Part shown: in pieces, positions 21,669-32,383 of the stretch
Layout of the letters: the number at the start of each line of letters is the position of its first letter
Numbering within the stretch: position 1 is the stretch's first letter
Assembly (NCBI RefSeq): GCF_001661345.1
Contig: NW_017962913.1
Coordinates: 5,428-69,427 of the forward strand
Direction of reading: 5' to 3'
Source of the DNA: Ascoidea rubescens DSM 1968
Lineage: Eukaryota > Ascomycota > Saccharomycetes > Ascoideales > Ascoideaceae
DNA length: 64,000 bases
The notes under the pieces: model-generated
Databases searched by the model: none
Seen by the model: only the letters and a program-made list of their open reading frames with translations
What the model was told of the DNA's origin: nothing
Translations under genes and position numbers: made by a program

Positions 21669-24600
21669 TACATGATACGAAGTTGCTGCGTCTTGCTAAA
21701 TGTTTTTGCCTGTTAACCGATTCTTTGCTTCACAACCATGTCAATCAACTGACAAACTTTTCTACCTTGTCTGCACTTTGGTTCAGAAACAGAACTCGTG
21801 GAAAAGTTAAAAGAAAAAAGCTGCCTATTGATGAAGAATACGTAGATGCATCAACTTTTTTTGGTTTAGATACTGCTCCTGAAGAATTGCAGAGGGAAAA
21901 TGAAGTTTCAAATTCATTTTTAGATTCCGATCAAACTGACAGCTCTTTCGCTTCAGACAAAGAAATTTCTGATTTCGAGTATCCTGATGAAGATAAACTA
22001 AAATATGCTCAACACAATGTTTGGCAACCTGAACCAACTTTCACTACAAGCAGTAACCAAAAAAATAATCACAACCAAAAAATTAATAATCCCTTTTTGG
22101 ATTTTGAAAAGTCAAATTTAAATTCACAGAAAAATCAGGTTTTTAAGAGAAAAAATCAAAATTTATCAAATTTAGATCTACCAGAATCAGAAAGCAATTT
22201 CGAACACAATAACTTCACATCACAACAAAATAATTATAATTTTTTCAATGAAAAAAGTGAAAAATCTTTAAATTCTCAGTATTCTAATCAAAATCACCCT
22301 TTTCCAAATCACTCTACTTTTACTCACGACAATCGAACTTCCGGAAACAGATATAATAACTCTCAGGACCATAATCGTTGGCAATTTACTCCCAAGGATT
22401 ATTCATCTGACACAACTTCTATGAGAAAAGGGATAGATCAATTAAAGCCTTTCAAATTGTTGCATCCTTTTTTCAATCCTATAATTAATGCATTTCAAAA
22501 TATCTATCTTCAGAACTTTTTACAAACCCAATTTTACATCCTTGACAATCGGGAAAAATTTTTTTTACCTTTTTACCCTTCATTTATCAACAATCACAGA
22601 TTTTTTTTACGGGAAACCATAGAAAATTTTTACAACTCCAACTTGATTTCTAAAAATAGTATTTTTTTGAGTCCTGTTTTTCAAAATTTTCATAGCTTTT
22701 CAAATCTTTTTGCCTATAAAAGCGAAGCTCGATATTTAACTGAAAAATATAAACATATCAGGTATCCCGTCATTCCCGTATTTCATACAGGTTTTTACTT
22801 TAAACTGCACGATCAATATCTAGACTGGCTATACAATTATACTAATTTTGTTTATTCTCGTATTTCCACATTTACCAACACTAATTTATTCGATGTTTAT
22901 AAATTTGACTTGCTGAACGAAACTGTATCCAATAGTCATTCAATACAAGAGGACGATGCCAGTCTAAATAGTCCTTTTAAAGAAATCTCAGGTCCAACTC
23001 AAGCGGAAATTGAAAACTATTTCATTCATTATAACCCTCATTCGAATCAGGAACAATCCCCTGAAGACCAAAATTTCTTAAACAAATCCGAACTAACAAA
23101 GGAAGAATCGGCTTTTTTTTCATCGTTTGATAACTTAATCTCTGGAATTGATTCAAATCCACTGATGGAGTATTCTGCTGTTTTTCATATAAATGACGAT
23201 ATTGAGTATGCAGTTGATCTTTTTTTTTGGTTGCACAAAGGTTCAAACACTACAGAGAATGATTTGAACAATCTTTATGATGCTTTGACTCCATTTTTTG
23301 GAATTTATAAAGAAATTCATTATTTGGAGTACAAATTTATACTTAGTTTATGCTATGTTTTGAGAAAACATATCAGGCCATATGAATATAATAGTTTTTT
23401 GTCCTTTTTAAATAACACCTTGAACAATTACTTAAATCATCATAAGGTCAAATCAAATGAACATACTCAAGATAAAATAAATTCCGAAGTCTTTTTTAAC
23501 ATTCACCAAGTTTTAATAAACCAGTTATTGTTGGTTTTAAAGAATAACATTGTGGATGGAAGCTTAATTTATAGTTTCAGTAAATTCAGAAAATCCAACC
23601 AATTTTTTATCAATAAAACAAATAAAGTAAATGATGAAAGAATGAAATATGGTATAACACCTATCAAATTCCACATACGTCAACGGGCATATTACAATGC
23701 CGTTGCTGACATACGAAGCAGTCTTTTGAATATAATTACAGGAACAATCAAAACAATCAACAAGAATGATTCTGAATCGGACTATGATGAAAATAATAAA
23801 ATCTATTCCAGAAGATCTGAATTTAAATCAATTTTGGATTTCAGTCCAACAGTACTAAATAATCTATTTCAATTCTTCATAAACTGTAACTTTTTATTAG
23901 ATGCTAAATATATTTTAAATATTATAGTATTTGAGAAAAGAATGATTCCATCAATATTGTCAATTGAAGACTATTTAACTAAAACAATGGAAAAAAGCTT
24001 TAGAGAAGAAATAACGATGAAAAAACAATTTGAAATTTTTGAAAGAAACAGAATTCTAGGTGATTATTACTTTCCATTAAATAATTTTTTTAAAAATGAA
24101 AAGTCAATTATTTCGATTGAAATTTTAAGAAATCTTATTGAGTTTTGTTCTTGTACAGCCGAGTTATTTCATTTAATTGATTTGATTCGAGTAAAAACTA
24201 AAAATAAAAAGATAATCAACACAGATTCTATATCGTCTAACGAAGAAGGATTTCAAGAATTGTCAAATTTACTCGTACAAAATGAAGAAAACAATTTAAG
24301 TGAAGATGTGTATTGCGACAATCATGAAATATTTGATTTGTTGTATCGCGATATATTTGTTAAACTTGATAAGTTATACTTTCTTGGGAAGAATCAACAT
24401 AGAAGTAGTTTATTGGTTCAAAGTGAGATAAATGAAATGCTTTATGAGATTGAGAAAAAATCTAGAATATCTGTAAAGGAAAATATTGATAGTCTATTAG
24501 TAAGGCAGTTTATTGTTTGTAATAATTATCGAGTTATAACCAATTATATCGAACATGGATCATTTGTGAGAACGCCATTTTTGAAAAGAAAAACAAAAGC

Positions 24601-26086
24601 AGAAGAAAAAGAAAAAGAAGAAGAAGGAGAAGGAGAAGGAAAAGATAATAATGCAGAAGTAAAGGAAATGGATGATGAAATGGATATAACTAATGAAGTG
24701 AGGAAAGCTATTGAAAATAAAGAGGTGTATTCTTCAAAAGTTTTAAAAGAAGAGTCAAAGAAAAGTAGTGTTGTAAAAGAAAATGAATTTGATGATTTAA
24801 TTAGAGGTGAAATGAAAAATGTTATAATGAAAGATTGTTTTGAATGCAATGAATTGCTAATTCCTATAGTGAATGAAAAAACGAAACATAAACAGCTTGA
24901 TAATTTTGTGAACATAAAAAGGAGACTTAATAAATTTAATGGAATTTTAAGCAGATTAAATAAAGTGATGGTAGTATCGGATTATGTTAAGAAATATAAG
25001 TTTGAAAGACAGAAAAAAGCCGAAAAGGTGTTTGATAGCGAAGACGATTCATTATCGAATGTTGAAAAGTTTGTGCTAGAAAATCCCAAGAATTTTGACA
25101 AACTGGTTTTAAATGAATCGTATCGAAAATTGGTTGCTGATGAAGATAAGCGGAAAAGTCTGGTTGAAGCGAAAAATATTGAAAAGGAATATGCAGAAAG
25201 ATTGAAAAGATTTAAAAAGGAAGAAAATGATAAAGAAAAGCAAAAGAATGCTCTAAATGAAAATGAAAATGAAGATGAATACAAAAAGCCAATAACTGAG
25301 AAAGAAGATTGGGAAGTCCAGTATGTAGGTGATAAGCAAGAAATTGAAATTCCTGGAGAGGATATTTTCAACAAAACCCAAAAAATCGAAAACGGAGATG
25401 AATTAGATCAATACAGAAATCAGTTTGAGAAATATCTGAATATGGATAACAACGAAATGGGAAAAGAAGAACTTGACCTGAACGAAATCCAAGAAGGATC
25501 GAACAAAAGATTGGATGAGGTATTGAAATTCAAAAACGAGCCATTGCAATTGAAACAGGAATTGAGAGGATTCTATTCAATTAGAGAGATATTCAGTAAA
25601 AAAGAGGAAACGTTTCTTAAGTACTATTGGATCAAATTAGAGAAGTTTAGAGAAGAGATCGATGAATTGAAATACAGGAAACTCAACATGGATGTATATC
25701 AGATCAACAGATTAGAAAGACTCATCGATGAATATATGAGCCGATACGAAGCGTTGCAGGAGATATTTAGGGAGTATTTGTATTCATACTATGACAGGAA
25801 GGATGAGATGTTGGCCAGGCTCCGAGACGAGTTTGCTCCAGACAGAGATCTCGAAATAACGAAGCTCAAGAAAAATCTCAGTTCTTCGACCTACCAAGAC
25901 ATACCCAGAAGGATACGGAGCGACATGGAAATCAACGCAAAGGTGAGCAACTTGAAGGAGATCGAGCCGGTGAGCGAGACGAAGCGCGTAAAGTTTGTGG
26001 TCGACTCGAAGGGAACGTTGCTCCGGAGCAGCACCGCCACTGGAGGAGCTGCCGAAGACGTCCACTTCCTCAAAAGCGACGACTGA
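21665..26086 (+). CDS. Large unrecognised protein, probably mitochondrial
   Basis: A 1,473-residue ORF I do not recognise. The first 50 residues are rich in Leu, Arg, Lys and hydroxyl residues with few acids, as in a presequence, followed by 'RGKVKRKKLPIDEEYVDAST'. Residues 70-260 are Ser/Asn/Gln-rich and low complexity. The centre (about 270-1000) is an aromatic, helix-rich region with no motif I can name; helical segments such as 'YDALTPFFGIYKEIHYLEYK' would fit an organelle RNA-binding helical-repeat protein, but no clear PPR repeat is visible. Residues 980-1010 are a Glu/Lys run ('AEEKEKEEEGEGEGKDNN'), and the C-terminal third is Lys/Glu-rich and probably coiled coil. Base composition turns GC-richer at the 3' end. 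Start is the first Met of the frame. Confidence 0.75.
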   Translation: MIHDTKLLRLAKCFCLLTDSLLHNHVNQLTNFSTLSALWFRNRTRGKVKRKKLPIDEEYVDASTFFGLDTAPEELQRENEVSNSFLDSDQTDSSFASDKEISDFEYPDEDKLKYAQHNVWQPEPTFTTSSNQKNNHNQKINNPFLDFEKSNLNSQKNQVFKRKNQNLSNLDLPESESNFEHNNFTSQQNNYNFFNEKSEKSLNSQYSNQNHPFPNHSTFTHDNRTSGNRYNNSQDHNRWQFTPKDYSSDTTSMRKGIDQLKPFKLLHPFFNPIINAFQNIYLQNFLQTQFYILDNREKFFLPFYPSFINNHRFFLRETIENFYNSNLISKNSIFLSPVFQNFHSFSNLFAYKSEARYLTEKYKHIRYPVIPVFHTGFYFKLHDQYLDWLYNYTNFVYSRISTFTNTNLFDVYKFDLLNETVSNSHSIQEDDASLNSPFKEISGPTQAEIENYFIHYNPHSNQEQSPEDQNFLNKSELTKEESAFFSSFDNLISGIDSNPLMEYSAVFHINDDIEYAVDLFFWLHKGSNTTENDLNNLYDALTPFFGIYKEIHYLEYKFILSLCYVLRKHIRPYEYNSFLSFLNNTLNNYLNHHKVKSNEHTQDKINSEVFFNIHQVLINQLLLVLKNNIVDGSLIYSFSKFRKSNQFFINKTNKVNDERMKYGITPIKFHIRQRAYYNAVADIRSSLLNIITGTIKTINKNDSESDYDENNKIYSRRSEFKSILDFSPTVLNNLFQFFINCNFLLDAKYILNIIVFEKRMIPSILSIEDYLTKTMEKSFREEITMKKQFEIFERNRILGDYYFPLNNFFKNEKSIISIEILRNLIEFCSCTAELFHLIDLIRVKTKNKKIINTDSISSNEEGFQELSNLLVQNEENNLSEDVYCDNHEIFDLLYRDIFVKLDKLYFLGKNQHRSSLLVQSEINEMLYEIEKKSRISVKENIDSLLVRQFIVCNNYRVITNYIEHGSFVRTPFLKRKTKAEEKEKEEEGEGEGKDNNAEVKEMDDEMDITNEVRKAIENKEVYSSKVLKEESKKSSVVKENEFDDLIRGEMKNVIMKDCFECNELLIPIVNEKTKHKQLDNFVNIKRRLNKFNGILSRLNKVMVVSDYVKKYKFERQKKAEKVFDSEDDSLSNVEKFVLENPKNFDKLVLNESYRKLVADEDKRKSLVEAKNIEKEYAERLKRFKKEENDKEKQKNALNENENEDEYKKPITEKEDWEVQYVGDKQEIEIPGEDIFNKTQKIENGDELDQYRNQFEKYLNMDNNEMGKEELDLNEIQEGSNKRLDEVLKFKNEPLQLKQELRGFYSIREIFSKKEETFLKYYWIKLEKFREEIDELKYRKLNMDVYQINRLERLIDEYMSRYEALQEIFREYLYSYYDRKDEMLARLRDEFAPDRDLEITKLKKNLSSSTYQDIPRRIRSDMEINAKVSNLKEIEPVSETKRVKFVVDSKGTLLRSSTATGGAAEDVHFLKSDD

Positions 26087-26588
26087 GCCTGGAGAAGCAC
26101 CGCAAGCCTTAAATACGTAATGCAGCTATATGTACATAGACGCGGTTCTGCCAATACACACAGTGATGCGCATGTGCCAGCGAAACGGTTTCCAAATCCG
26201 CCTCCGCCGTCCGCGAGCGAACGAGGATTTGAGGCCCAGCTGCTTCTTCTAGTGGATTTGCTTCTTCTGCTTCCTCTGCTGCGTTTGGTTCTGTTTCTGC
26301 TGCTGCTTTTGCTGCTCATTCACTCTTTTCACTTTGCTTCTCCCCTTCCAGTTTGTTTCGGATCCGTGCTTCTCGTGCCTTTCGCGCTTTTTTTCCTCCT
26401 GTTTCATCTGTTCGTCTTTTCATCTTTTTTTTTCCTGTTTGTTCTGATTCTGTTGGTTTTGCTGTTTCTGCTGGTTTTGCTGTTTTTCCTCTTTTTTGTT
26501 GCATTGGTTATTCTTTTCTATTCCCTGTTTTCTATCTTCCTCCTCTGCTCTTTCTTGTTTCCTCTTCAGAGCCTTTGTCTGCCTCAAA
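26087..26588. promoter_or_regulatory. Spacer upstream of PSR1 with a long pyrimidine tract
   Basis: 502 bp upstream of PSR1. From about 26230 to 26580 the plus strand is strongly pyrimidine-rich (CTTCTT, TGCTG and TTTCC blocks), so it yields long artefactual ORFs of Leu/Phe or Lys/Glu on either strand. This looks like a nucleosome-poor promoter and 5' leader, not a gene. Confidence 0.5.
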
Positions 26589-28531
26589 ATGGATAAATTC
26601 ATCTCCTCAATTTTGTGCTGCTCCTCCAGGAAAAAATCTTCCATTTCCAAAAACAAAAAATCTTCCAAAAGAGACTCCAAATCAAACAATACTGCTAATA
26701 TCATTAGCAATATTAACAGTCTTGCCACTAACGCTCCTGACAATAACCATACTAACAACACTAACAATCTCAACATCAGCAATGCCAATGAAATTCCCAC
26801 CACCAACAATGGCACCCTAGTCTCCAATTCTCACGCCATCTCCAATTCAATGTCTAAAATCAAAATTAAAACCAGCAAAGATATTATCACCACTGACTCT
26901 TCTATTGTTAACAACAACAGCATTGAAAACAACAAAAAGATCTCAACCAATTCCTCTAGCTCCACTTCATCTACTACCTCCTCTTCTTCAACAACTTCTT
27001 CATCCTTGATTGCCTCAAAAAACAATAAAACCATCAACAACAATAATAATGACAACAAAAATAATATCATCATTACCAACTCCAAAAAAAGATTATCTCT
27101 TACCCTTTCAAACAAAAACAAAAGAATTTCAAAAAATATCGATTCAAACAATTCTTCTCCAAATGATCAAAATAATCAAAAAAAAATTAAAAACTCAATC
27201 TCTTCTTCAAATAAACCCAAAATAAAAGATCAATCTAATCTCGATCAAAATATCAATGAAAATAATCTCAATATTAATCACAATGACAATAACAATAACA
27301 ATAACAATAACAATAACAATAACAATAACAATAACAATAACAATAACAATAACAATAACAATAACAATAACAATAACAATNNNNNNNNNNNNNNNNNNNN
27401 AATAACAATAACAATAACAATAACAATAACAATAACAATAACAATAACAATAACAATAACAATAACAATAACAATAACAATAACAATAACAATAAATTTC
27501 AATCCGATCAATCCCAAAAGATCTCCCTTCCTTCTCCTAGTCATGACGATGACGACGATAAAACTATAACTCCTTCAAACAAAAAAAGCTCTTCTGATAT
27601 TCTAACACACAACTCTTCGGACTCAAACAAAATTAACACCCATCTATCTGATTTAAATGAAAAAAGTCAAAATATTACTCAAAATGATACTCAAAATGAT
27701 TCTCAACAAGATATTCAAATTCAAAAAACTCTTCTAAATAACAATGATCTTACTAACAACTTGCAAACTCAAGACCAAGAACAGCTAAATCTGCAATCAA
27801 TTCCACAAAATCCAGATTTAATCATTCAATTTCAACCACAACCAAGATCTTTGTCTCAAGACTCTCAATCTCAAGATTTAAATGATTTTCATGACTCTCA
27901 TGATGAAGACTTTACTGACGATCTAGATCAACTAGATTTGACTCGAATTCAACCTGGTCAGGTTGTATCTTCGACTGGTTGGTTATTAGAGAACAAACCA
28001 GATTATTTAAAACACAGAAAGTGCTTGATTTTGGATCTAGATGAAACTTTAGTCCATTCTTCTTTTAAATTCTCAAGAACTGCCGATTTCGTCATTCCCG
28101 TTGAAATTGATGGCCAAATTCACAACGTCTATGTAATCAAAAGACCTGGCGTTGATGAGTTCATGAAAAAAGTAGGTCAATTATATGAAGTAGTGGTCTT
28201 TACCGCCTCGGTTTCAAAATATGGTGATCCCGTTATAGATGAACTAGATATTCATAAAAGTGTTCATCACAGATTGTTTAGAGAAAGTTGTTACATGTAT
28301 GAAGGTAATTACATTAAAAATTTGTCTCAAATTGGTAGATCTTTACAAGAAACAATAATCATCGATAATTCAACTGCCTCTTATATTTTCCACCCCCAAC
28401 ATGCTATTCCAATATCGAGCTGGTTCTCCGATACACATGATAATGAATTGCTAGATTTATTACCATTTTTAGAAGATTTATCAAAAGAAAATGTTAATGA
28501 TGTTAGCTTGGTTCTTGACGTTAATATCTAA
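26589..28531 (+). CDS. PSR1: Psr1/Psr2-type plasma-membrane CTD phosphatase, interrupted by assembly gap
   Basis: Start at 26589 gives '[18 protein letters not shown]', matching the palmitoylated Psr1 N terminus ([10 protein letters not shown]); the frame is open 31 codons further up but that part is not conserved. A long Ser/Asn-rich linker follows, with a poly-Asn tract (AAT AAC repeats) cut by 20 N at 27381-27400. Reading resumes in the AAT AAC register at 27401 and runs without stop to 28531. The C-terminal HAD-type phosphatase domain carries '[17 protein letters not shown]' (DxDxT nucleophile), '[19 protein letters not shown]', 'LFRESCY' and '[19 protein letters not shown]'. Psr phosphatases work with Whi2 in the general stress and sodium response. 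The apparent frame jump across the gap comes from the arbitrary 20-N filler; a gap length divisible by three restores one ORF. Confidence 0.9.
27284..27495 (+). repeat. AATAAC hexanucleotide microsatellite with 20-N gap
   Basis: Near-perfect (AACAAT)n on both sides of an assembly gap (N at 27381-27400), coding for poly-Asn inside PSR1. To keep both the reading frame and the hexamer register, the missing length should be 6k+3 bases. True repeat length is unknown. Confidence 0.95.
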
Positions 28532-29519
28532 TCTTTTTTTCAAAAAAATTCAAAATAAAAAAAAACTAAAACCTAAAGAGATTAACAAAAAACCAATAAA
28601 ATAACTCCAAAAAAAAGCATTTACAAAATCATTTTTCTTGAATCCTTAATTTCGTTTCTTTCTCCTTTTTTTATCCTATTTATTCTACAATTATTTTTTT
28701 TTTGTTCATTAATTTACGATAAAAATTAGTATAACTAAAGGTCATTAATTATTTTCATAATTATAGTTATTTTAACGATCGTGAAAATAACTATAACAAA
28801 ACTAATGATTTTTGGCTTTTTTAAAATTTCACTTGGTATTTTTCTATCCTTTTCTAAATTTAAATTTATATTTTTATCACTCCTATTATTACTATTACTA
28901 CTATTATTACTATTATTATTACTATTATTATTTTAATTTTTATTTACTCCTACTTATTTTGAACAATTTCTTTGATCTTTGCTTTGCATTGCTCTGTTTC
29001 TTACTGAGTTTTAATTATTTTTGAAACAAAAATTAACTAATCTTCTTTTAATACTTAATTGATTTAAATGATTTTACAATTAAAAATAACAAAGCTGATA
29101 AAAAATTCCATTTACTGTCAGTTTTTTTTCTTAATTTTTTTTGTATTGTTATTTAACCTTATGTTGTTTTTTATAATTTTTTTTTTGTCTTGTCTTTTCT
29201 TATTTGTTTATTTATTAACGTCAACTACTAACTGAAAGCTTGAATTTCAAAGTTTTATTCTAATTTTTCCCTTTTTTTCTTTCTTTTCTGTGATTTTATA
29301 GTTTTCTATTAATAATTCTTTTTTTTTCTGAAATAAAATTTCATTTCGTCAAATTGAAGCGTATTTAAAAATTTAATTATCATACTGATTAGCTGATTAA
29401 TTTTAATAAATATATTTAAATTATAATTCATTAAAAGATGAAAGTTGAAAGAAGAATTTATAAAACGAAAAATCAAATTTTTTATTGATCATGCTATATA
29501 TATAAATGGATTGATTTTA
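28532..29519. other. Convergent PSR1 / POM34 3' spacer
   Basis: 988 bp between 3' ends, extremely AT-rich. It holds an ATT/ACT trinucleotide microsatellite at about 28880-28935, and near 28765-28800 an inverted pair (AATAATTATAGTTATTTT... / ...GAAAATAACTATAA) that could form a hairpin. No gene is supported. Confidence 0.5.
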
Positions 29520-30593
29520 CTAAAAGTAGCCATTTTTTCTGATTAAACTAGGGGTATTCATCATGTAAAAGTACTTTGCACTTGGTTTAAATTTAGAATC
29601 ATCATCATTATTAATTTGATTATTGTTTTGAATATTTTCAACTTGAGATCGATTTAGATTAGTTGAAAATTGATTAGAATTATTTGAAGATGAAGAATTC
29701 AAGCGATTACTTAGTTTGGACATCAGGGAGGATTGTAAATTGTTGTGTAAAGAGTTGAGATTTATCAAATTATTAATTGAATTATCCTCTTTTTTAGAAG
29801 TAATAGAAGAAGAGTAAATCGAGGAAGATTGAAACTGTTTTGATTTTGAGTTGGAATTTAAGTTTTCCTTTATGTTTGAATTGGCATTGGAGGAGTTAGA
29901 AGAATTTGATGAAGAGCCTTTTAAAGATTTAGTATTGGAGAAAATTTTATAGGTTTGAAGCTTATTAATTAGTAAATTTTTCAAAAAAATATTAAATAGA
30001 CCAAAAGCAATATTATAGATAAATAGTAATTGAACTAGTAGGAAAAAGTTTTTAATAAAAAAATTCTTTGATATGAAATAATTAATAAAGTTAAAAGATA
30101 ATAGGAAATTTTTAAAAATTTTCAAAATAAATATAAAGAAAACATTGATTATGATTCTTTTTATTTCTAATTCAGTTTTGCTATTAGCAATGTTAGAGTC
30201 TAAATTGTAATTAAAAGAATTGTTATCTTTGTTGATAGTGTTAATCGAGGAAGGTAAATTCAAAGTAAGATTTTGAATTTGATTTTGATTTTGATTTTTA
30301 TCTAAATTGTTTCTAGATAATATTTTTTGCTTCAAAGCATCATTTGGAATATATTTTTTATTAAAGTTGAAATTGAAAGAGGACGTCTTTTTATACAAGT
30401 CTATTAATGGAGAGTTATTATTGGTATTGTTATCCTGGTTGGTTTTAATAAAAATGTTATCTGCCGTGGTTGTGGGATTGGTAAAATTGTTGTTGTTGCT
30501 TTCAGTTAGAGAATTTAAATCATTATTTACAAGTTTATGAATACTGTTTGTCAAGTGCCTGTTTGAAGAATAATCAATGTTAGATTTCCACAT
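29520..30593 (-). CDS. POM34: Pom34, nuclear pore membrane nucleoporin
   Basis: 357 residues: Asn-rich N part, two clustered hydrophobic segments (about 155-180 'IIINVFFIFILKIFKNFLLS' and about 190-215 'FFLLVQLLFIYNIAFGLFNI'), then a Ser/Asn-rich tail. The C terminus 'FKPSAKYFYMMNTPSLIRK' closely matches the conserved Pom34 end 'IPSSKYAYMMNSQSPRG', and the double-pass layout fits Pom34 (299 residues), which anchors the pore ring with Pom152 and Ndc1. The middle is low complexity and poorly conserved, so the call rests on the C-terminal motif and topology. Confidence 0.8.
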   Translation of the reverse strand: MWKSNIDYSSNRHLTNSIHKLVNNDLNSLTESNNNNFTNPTTTADNIFIKTNQDNNTNNNSPLIDLYKKTSSFNFNFNKKYIPNDALKQKILSRNNLDKNQNQNQIQNLTLNLPSSINTINKDNNSFNYNLDSNIANSKTELEIKRIIINVFFIFILKIFKNFLLSFNFINYFISKNFFIKNFFLLVQLLFIYNIAFGLFNIFLKNLLINKLQTYKIFSNTKSLKGSSSNSSNSSNANSNIKENLNSNSKSKQFQSSSIYSSSITSKKEDNSINNLINLNSLHNNLQSSLMSKLSNRLNSSSSNNSNQFSTNLNRSQVENIQNNNQINNDDDSKFKPSAKYFYMMNTPSLIRKNGYF

Positions 30594-30768
30594 TTCGATG
30601 AGATTGGTTGTTGAAGTCCAAATGGAGTTGATAGGGATTGTGAGAAAACGATAAAAGTAATATCAGCACTGAAAAAAAGAAACGGTCGTGAATAATAACA
30701 AAATTTGCACAAAATAAAATTGACAATACTTATATATCCATCAAATAAAATCCAAAGCTTTTCAACTA

Positions 30769-30841
30769 GCCTGTGTGGCCAAGTGGTAACAACTATCTGC
30801 ATGTAACGTGTTTGATCTAAGTTCGATTCACAATTGTAGCT
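30769..30841 (+). pseudogene. tRNA-like element, possibly decayed tRNA-Cys(GCA)
   Basis: A 73-nt stretch has the tRNA layout: A-box-like TGGCCAAGTGG at 30776-30786, a GCA at the anticodon position, and B-box-like GTTCGATTC at 30821-30829. It aligns along its length with a yeast tRNA-Cys. The acceptor, D, anticodon and T stems do not pair, so it cannot be a functional tRNA. It is either a decayed gene or a bare pair of RNA polymerase III promoter boxes. It lies 176 bp upstream of POM34. Confidence 0.35.
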
Positions 30842-31807
30842 TTGATTGAAAATGCTCAGCATCTCAATCTCACTAACTTCCCGAGTCACGCGACATGTTG
30901 CTGTTTGTGTTTATGATCTTATTTTCAATTGCAGATAAATAATCGCACAGGAAGTTTAGTGGGAAATCCTAAAAGGATTTAGAGCTGCTAAGCGGAATAA
31001 AAGCAAAAATGAGGTTACTCCAGTCATCAACTCAGATCCTCTGCTTTTTTGATAATCTCACACTGAATAGAGTCGTTTGGGGGTACATTTTCAACGAACA
31101 TCAAAAATCAGAAAACAATGCTGATTTATCAGAATGTGCACTTTTCACACAGGGCTTTTGGTAAGCCACACGTGAGGAGAGCCTGCAAATGTTTTGGGGT
31201 GTAACAGAATCGTGATTTTTCGTTCAGGGAACAACAAAACAGAATTATTGAGAGGTAATCGTTGATTTGGGTTTTGCGCAGCAGATTCACAAAATATCAA
31301 ACGCACGTTTTAATGTGCTTGGCGCTGCAATGCGCTAAGCAGCCTCCTGTGCACTTGCAGAATGAGTGTTTACTTCCCAAAAACATATTCATCGATTCAA
31401 GATAAGCCAACGTGTTGTGATTGGCCAATTATTGTTTTGTACGGTCTAGTGGTGCTTTTCGTTTAATCATTCTGTGAATTGATTGTCAAAATCCCTCTTC
31501 CAACACAGAAAAAGCGAGCGTTGGCGACTGTTCCACGATGGAGAAAATGTTATGCCTGAACAAGGAACGACGGCGCTAGTGCTGAGAGGGAGACATCAGA
31601 GCTCGCCAATCAGATCGCACACCATCAATGCTCAAGGATTTGATCCAGATCTGACCAGTCTTGCTGAACTATTGTTGTGCTCAGAGAAGAGCTTGGCCAT
31701 GAGTCACGGTGTGCCCCTAGCGTCTGTTTAGCGTGGTTCTTTTGGTCCCACTCGTATAAGTTATGTCCATTGATACACTCGACATGTTCAGCAGATCCAC
31801 CTTCTCC

Positions 31808-31847
31808 AGCAGCAGAAGCAGCAGCAGAAGCAGCAGCAGAAGCAGCA
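31808..31847 (+). repeat. 12-bp CAGCAGCAGAAG-type tandem repeat
   Basis: Just over three copies of a 12-bp purine-rich AGC unit upstream of MEP2, not inside a supported gene. Confidence 0.8.
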
Positions 31848-32024
31848 AAAGCGGCAATAAAGCACACAAATATGTTCAATGCTTTATGATATTATTGCAT
31901 ATGGAAAACGAATTCAAAACACTCAAAAACCCAAACAAAAAACAATAGCTTTAACAATTTTGTTTGTTTTGAAAACTCAAAAACTGCATTTTTCCTTCAA
32001 TCTCAAGTTTGAAGATCATAACCA

Positions 32025-32372
32025 GATAATTCAGAATTTTAAAAATAACCTTCCAGATCAAATGAGGTTTCACACATTATCTCAGCTATTTTTCTTGTTA
32101 ATAAGATGTTTTTTTCTTCAGATATTTGCTATATAAGTATTTGCTTTTATCCTATCTCCCCCCATCTCTCTTTGGATTTTTATTTTATTCCTTTGTTTTT
32201 TGTTTTTTTTATCTCATTTTACTGATCTTGTTCGTTTTTTCAATATTATTATTTGAGTTTGACCTATTTTTTTGATTCAATAAGTCGCTCAACACTATAT
32301 CTGATTTAATTTTGTTCAATTCTTTTGGTATCATTATAATTTATCCTCAATTACTCTAAATCTATAATTATC
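32025..32372. promoter_or_regulatory. Cluster of GATAA core sites in the MEP2 promoter
   Basis: GATAA cores occur at 32025 (plus) and, as TTATC, at 32077, 32147, 32209, 32341 and 32368. In yeasts MEP genes are activated by the GATA factors Gln3 and Gat1 under poor nitrogen. AT-rich DNA gives some of these by chance; which are used cannot be read here. Confidence 0.5.
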
Positions 32373-32383
32373 CACCGCTGAAA

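Larger units (their letters stand above)
30594..32383. promoter_or_regulatory. Long divergent POM34 / MEP2 spacer
   Basis: 1,790 bp, the longest promoter-type spacer in the right part of the window. It holds a decayed tRNA-like element (30769-30841), a GC-richer stretch around 31480-31860 with short ORFs that match nothing, an AGC-rich tandem repeat (31808-31847), and a TATATAAG box (32130-32137) with several GATAA motifs close to MEP2. Length and content suit a highly regulated MEP2 promoter. Confidence 0.5.

Noticed and set aside
24544-25374. Two minus-strand ORFs of 123 and 130 codons inside the large unknown gene
   Set aside because: Phe/Ser-rich shadows of the Lys/Glu-rich sense strand.
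26120-26827. Long overlapping ORFs on both strands upstream of and across the PSR1 start
   Set aside because: Artefacts of pyrimidine-rich promoter sequence (Leu/Phe on one strand, Lys/Glu on the other).
27274-27544. ORFs of poly-Leu, poly-Ile/Val or Cys/Tyr across the gap
   Set aside because: Off-frame readings of the AATAAC microsatellite.
31483-31889. Several short ORFs in the POM34/MEP2 spacer
   Set aside because: Overlap each other on both strands, no motifs, partly made of the AGC repeat.
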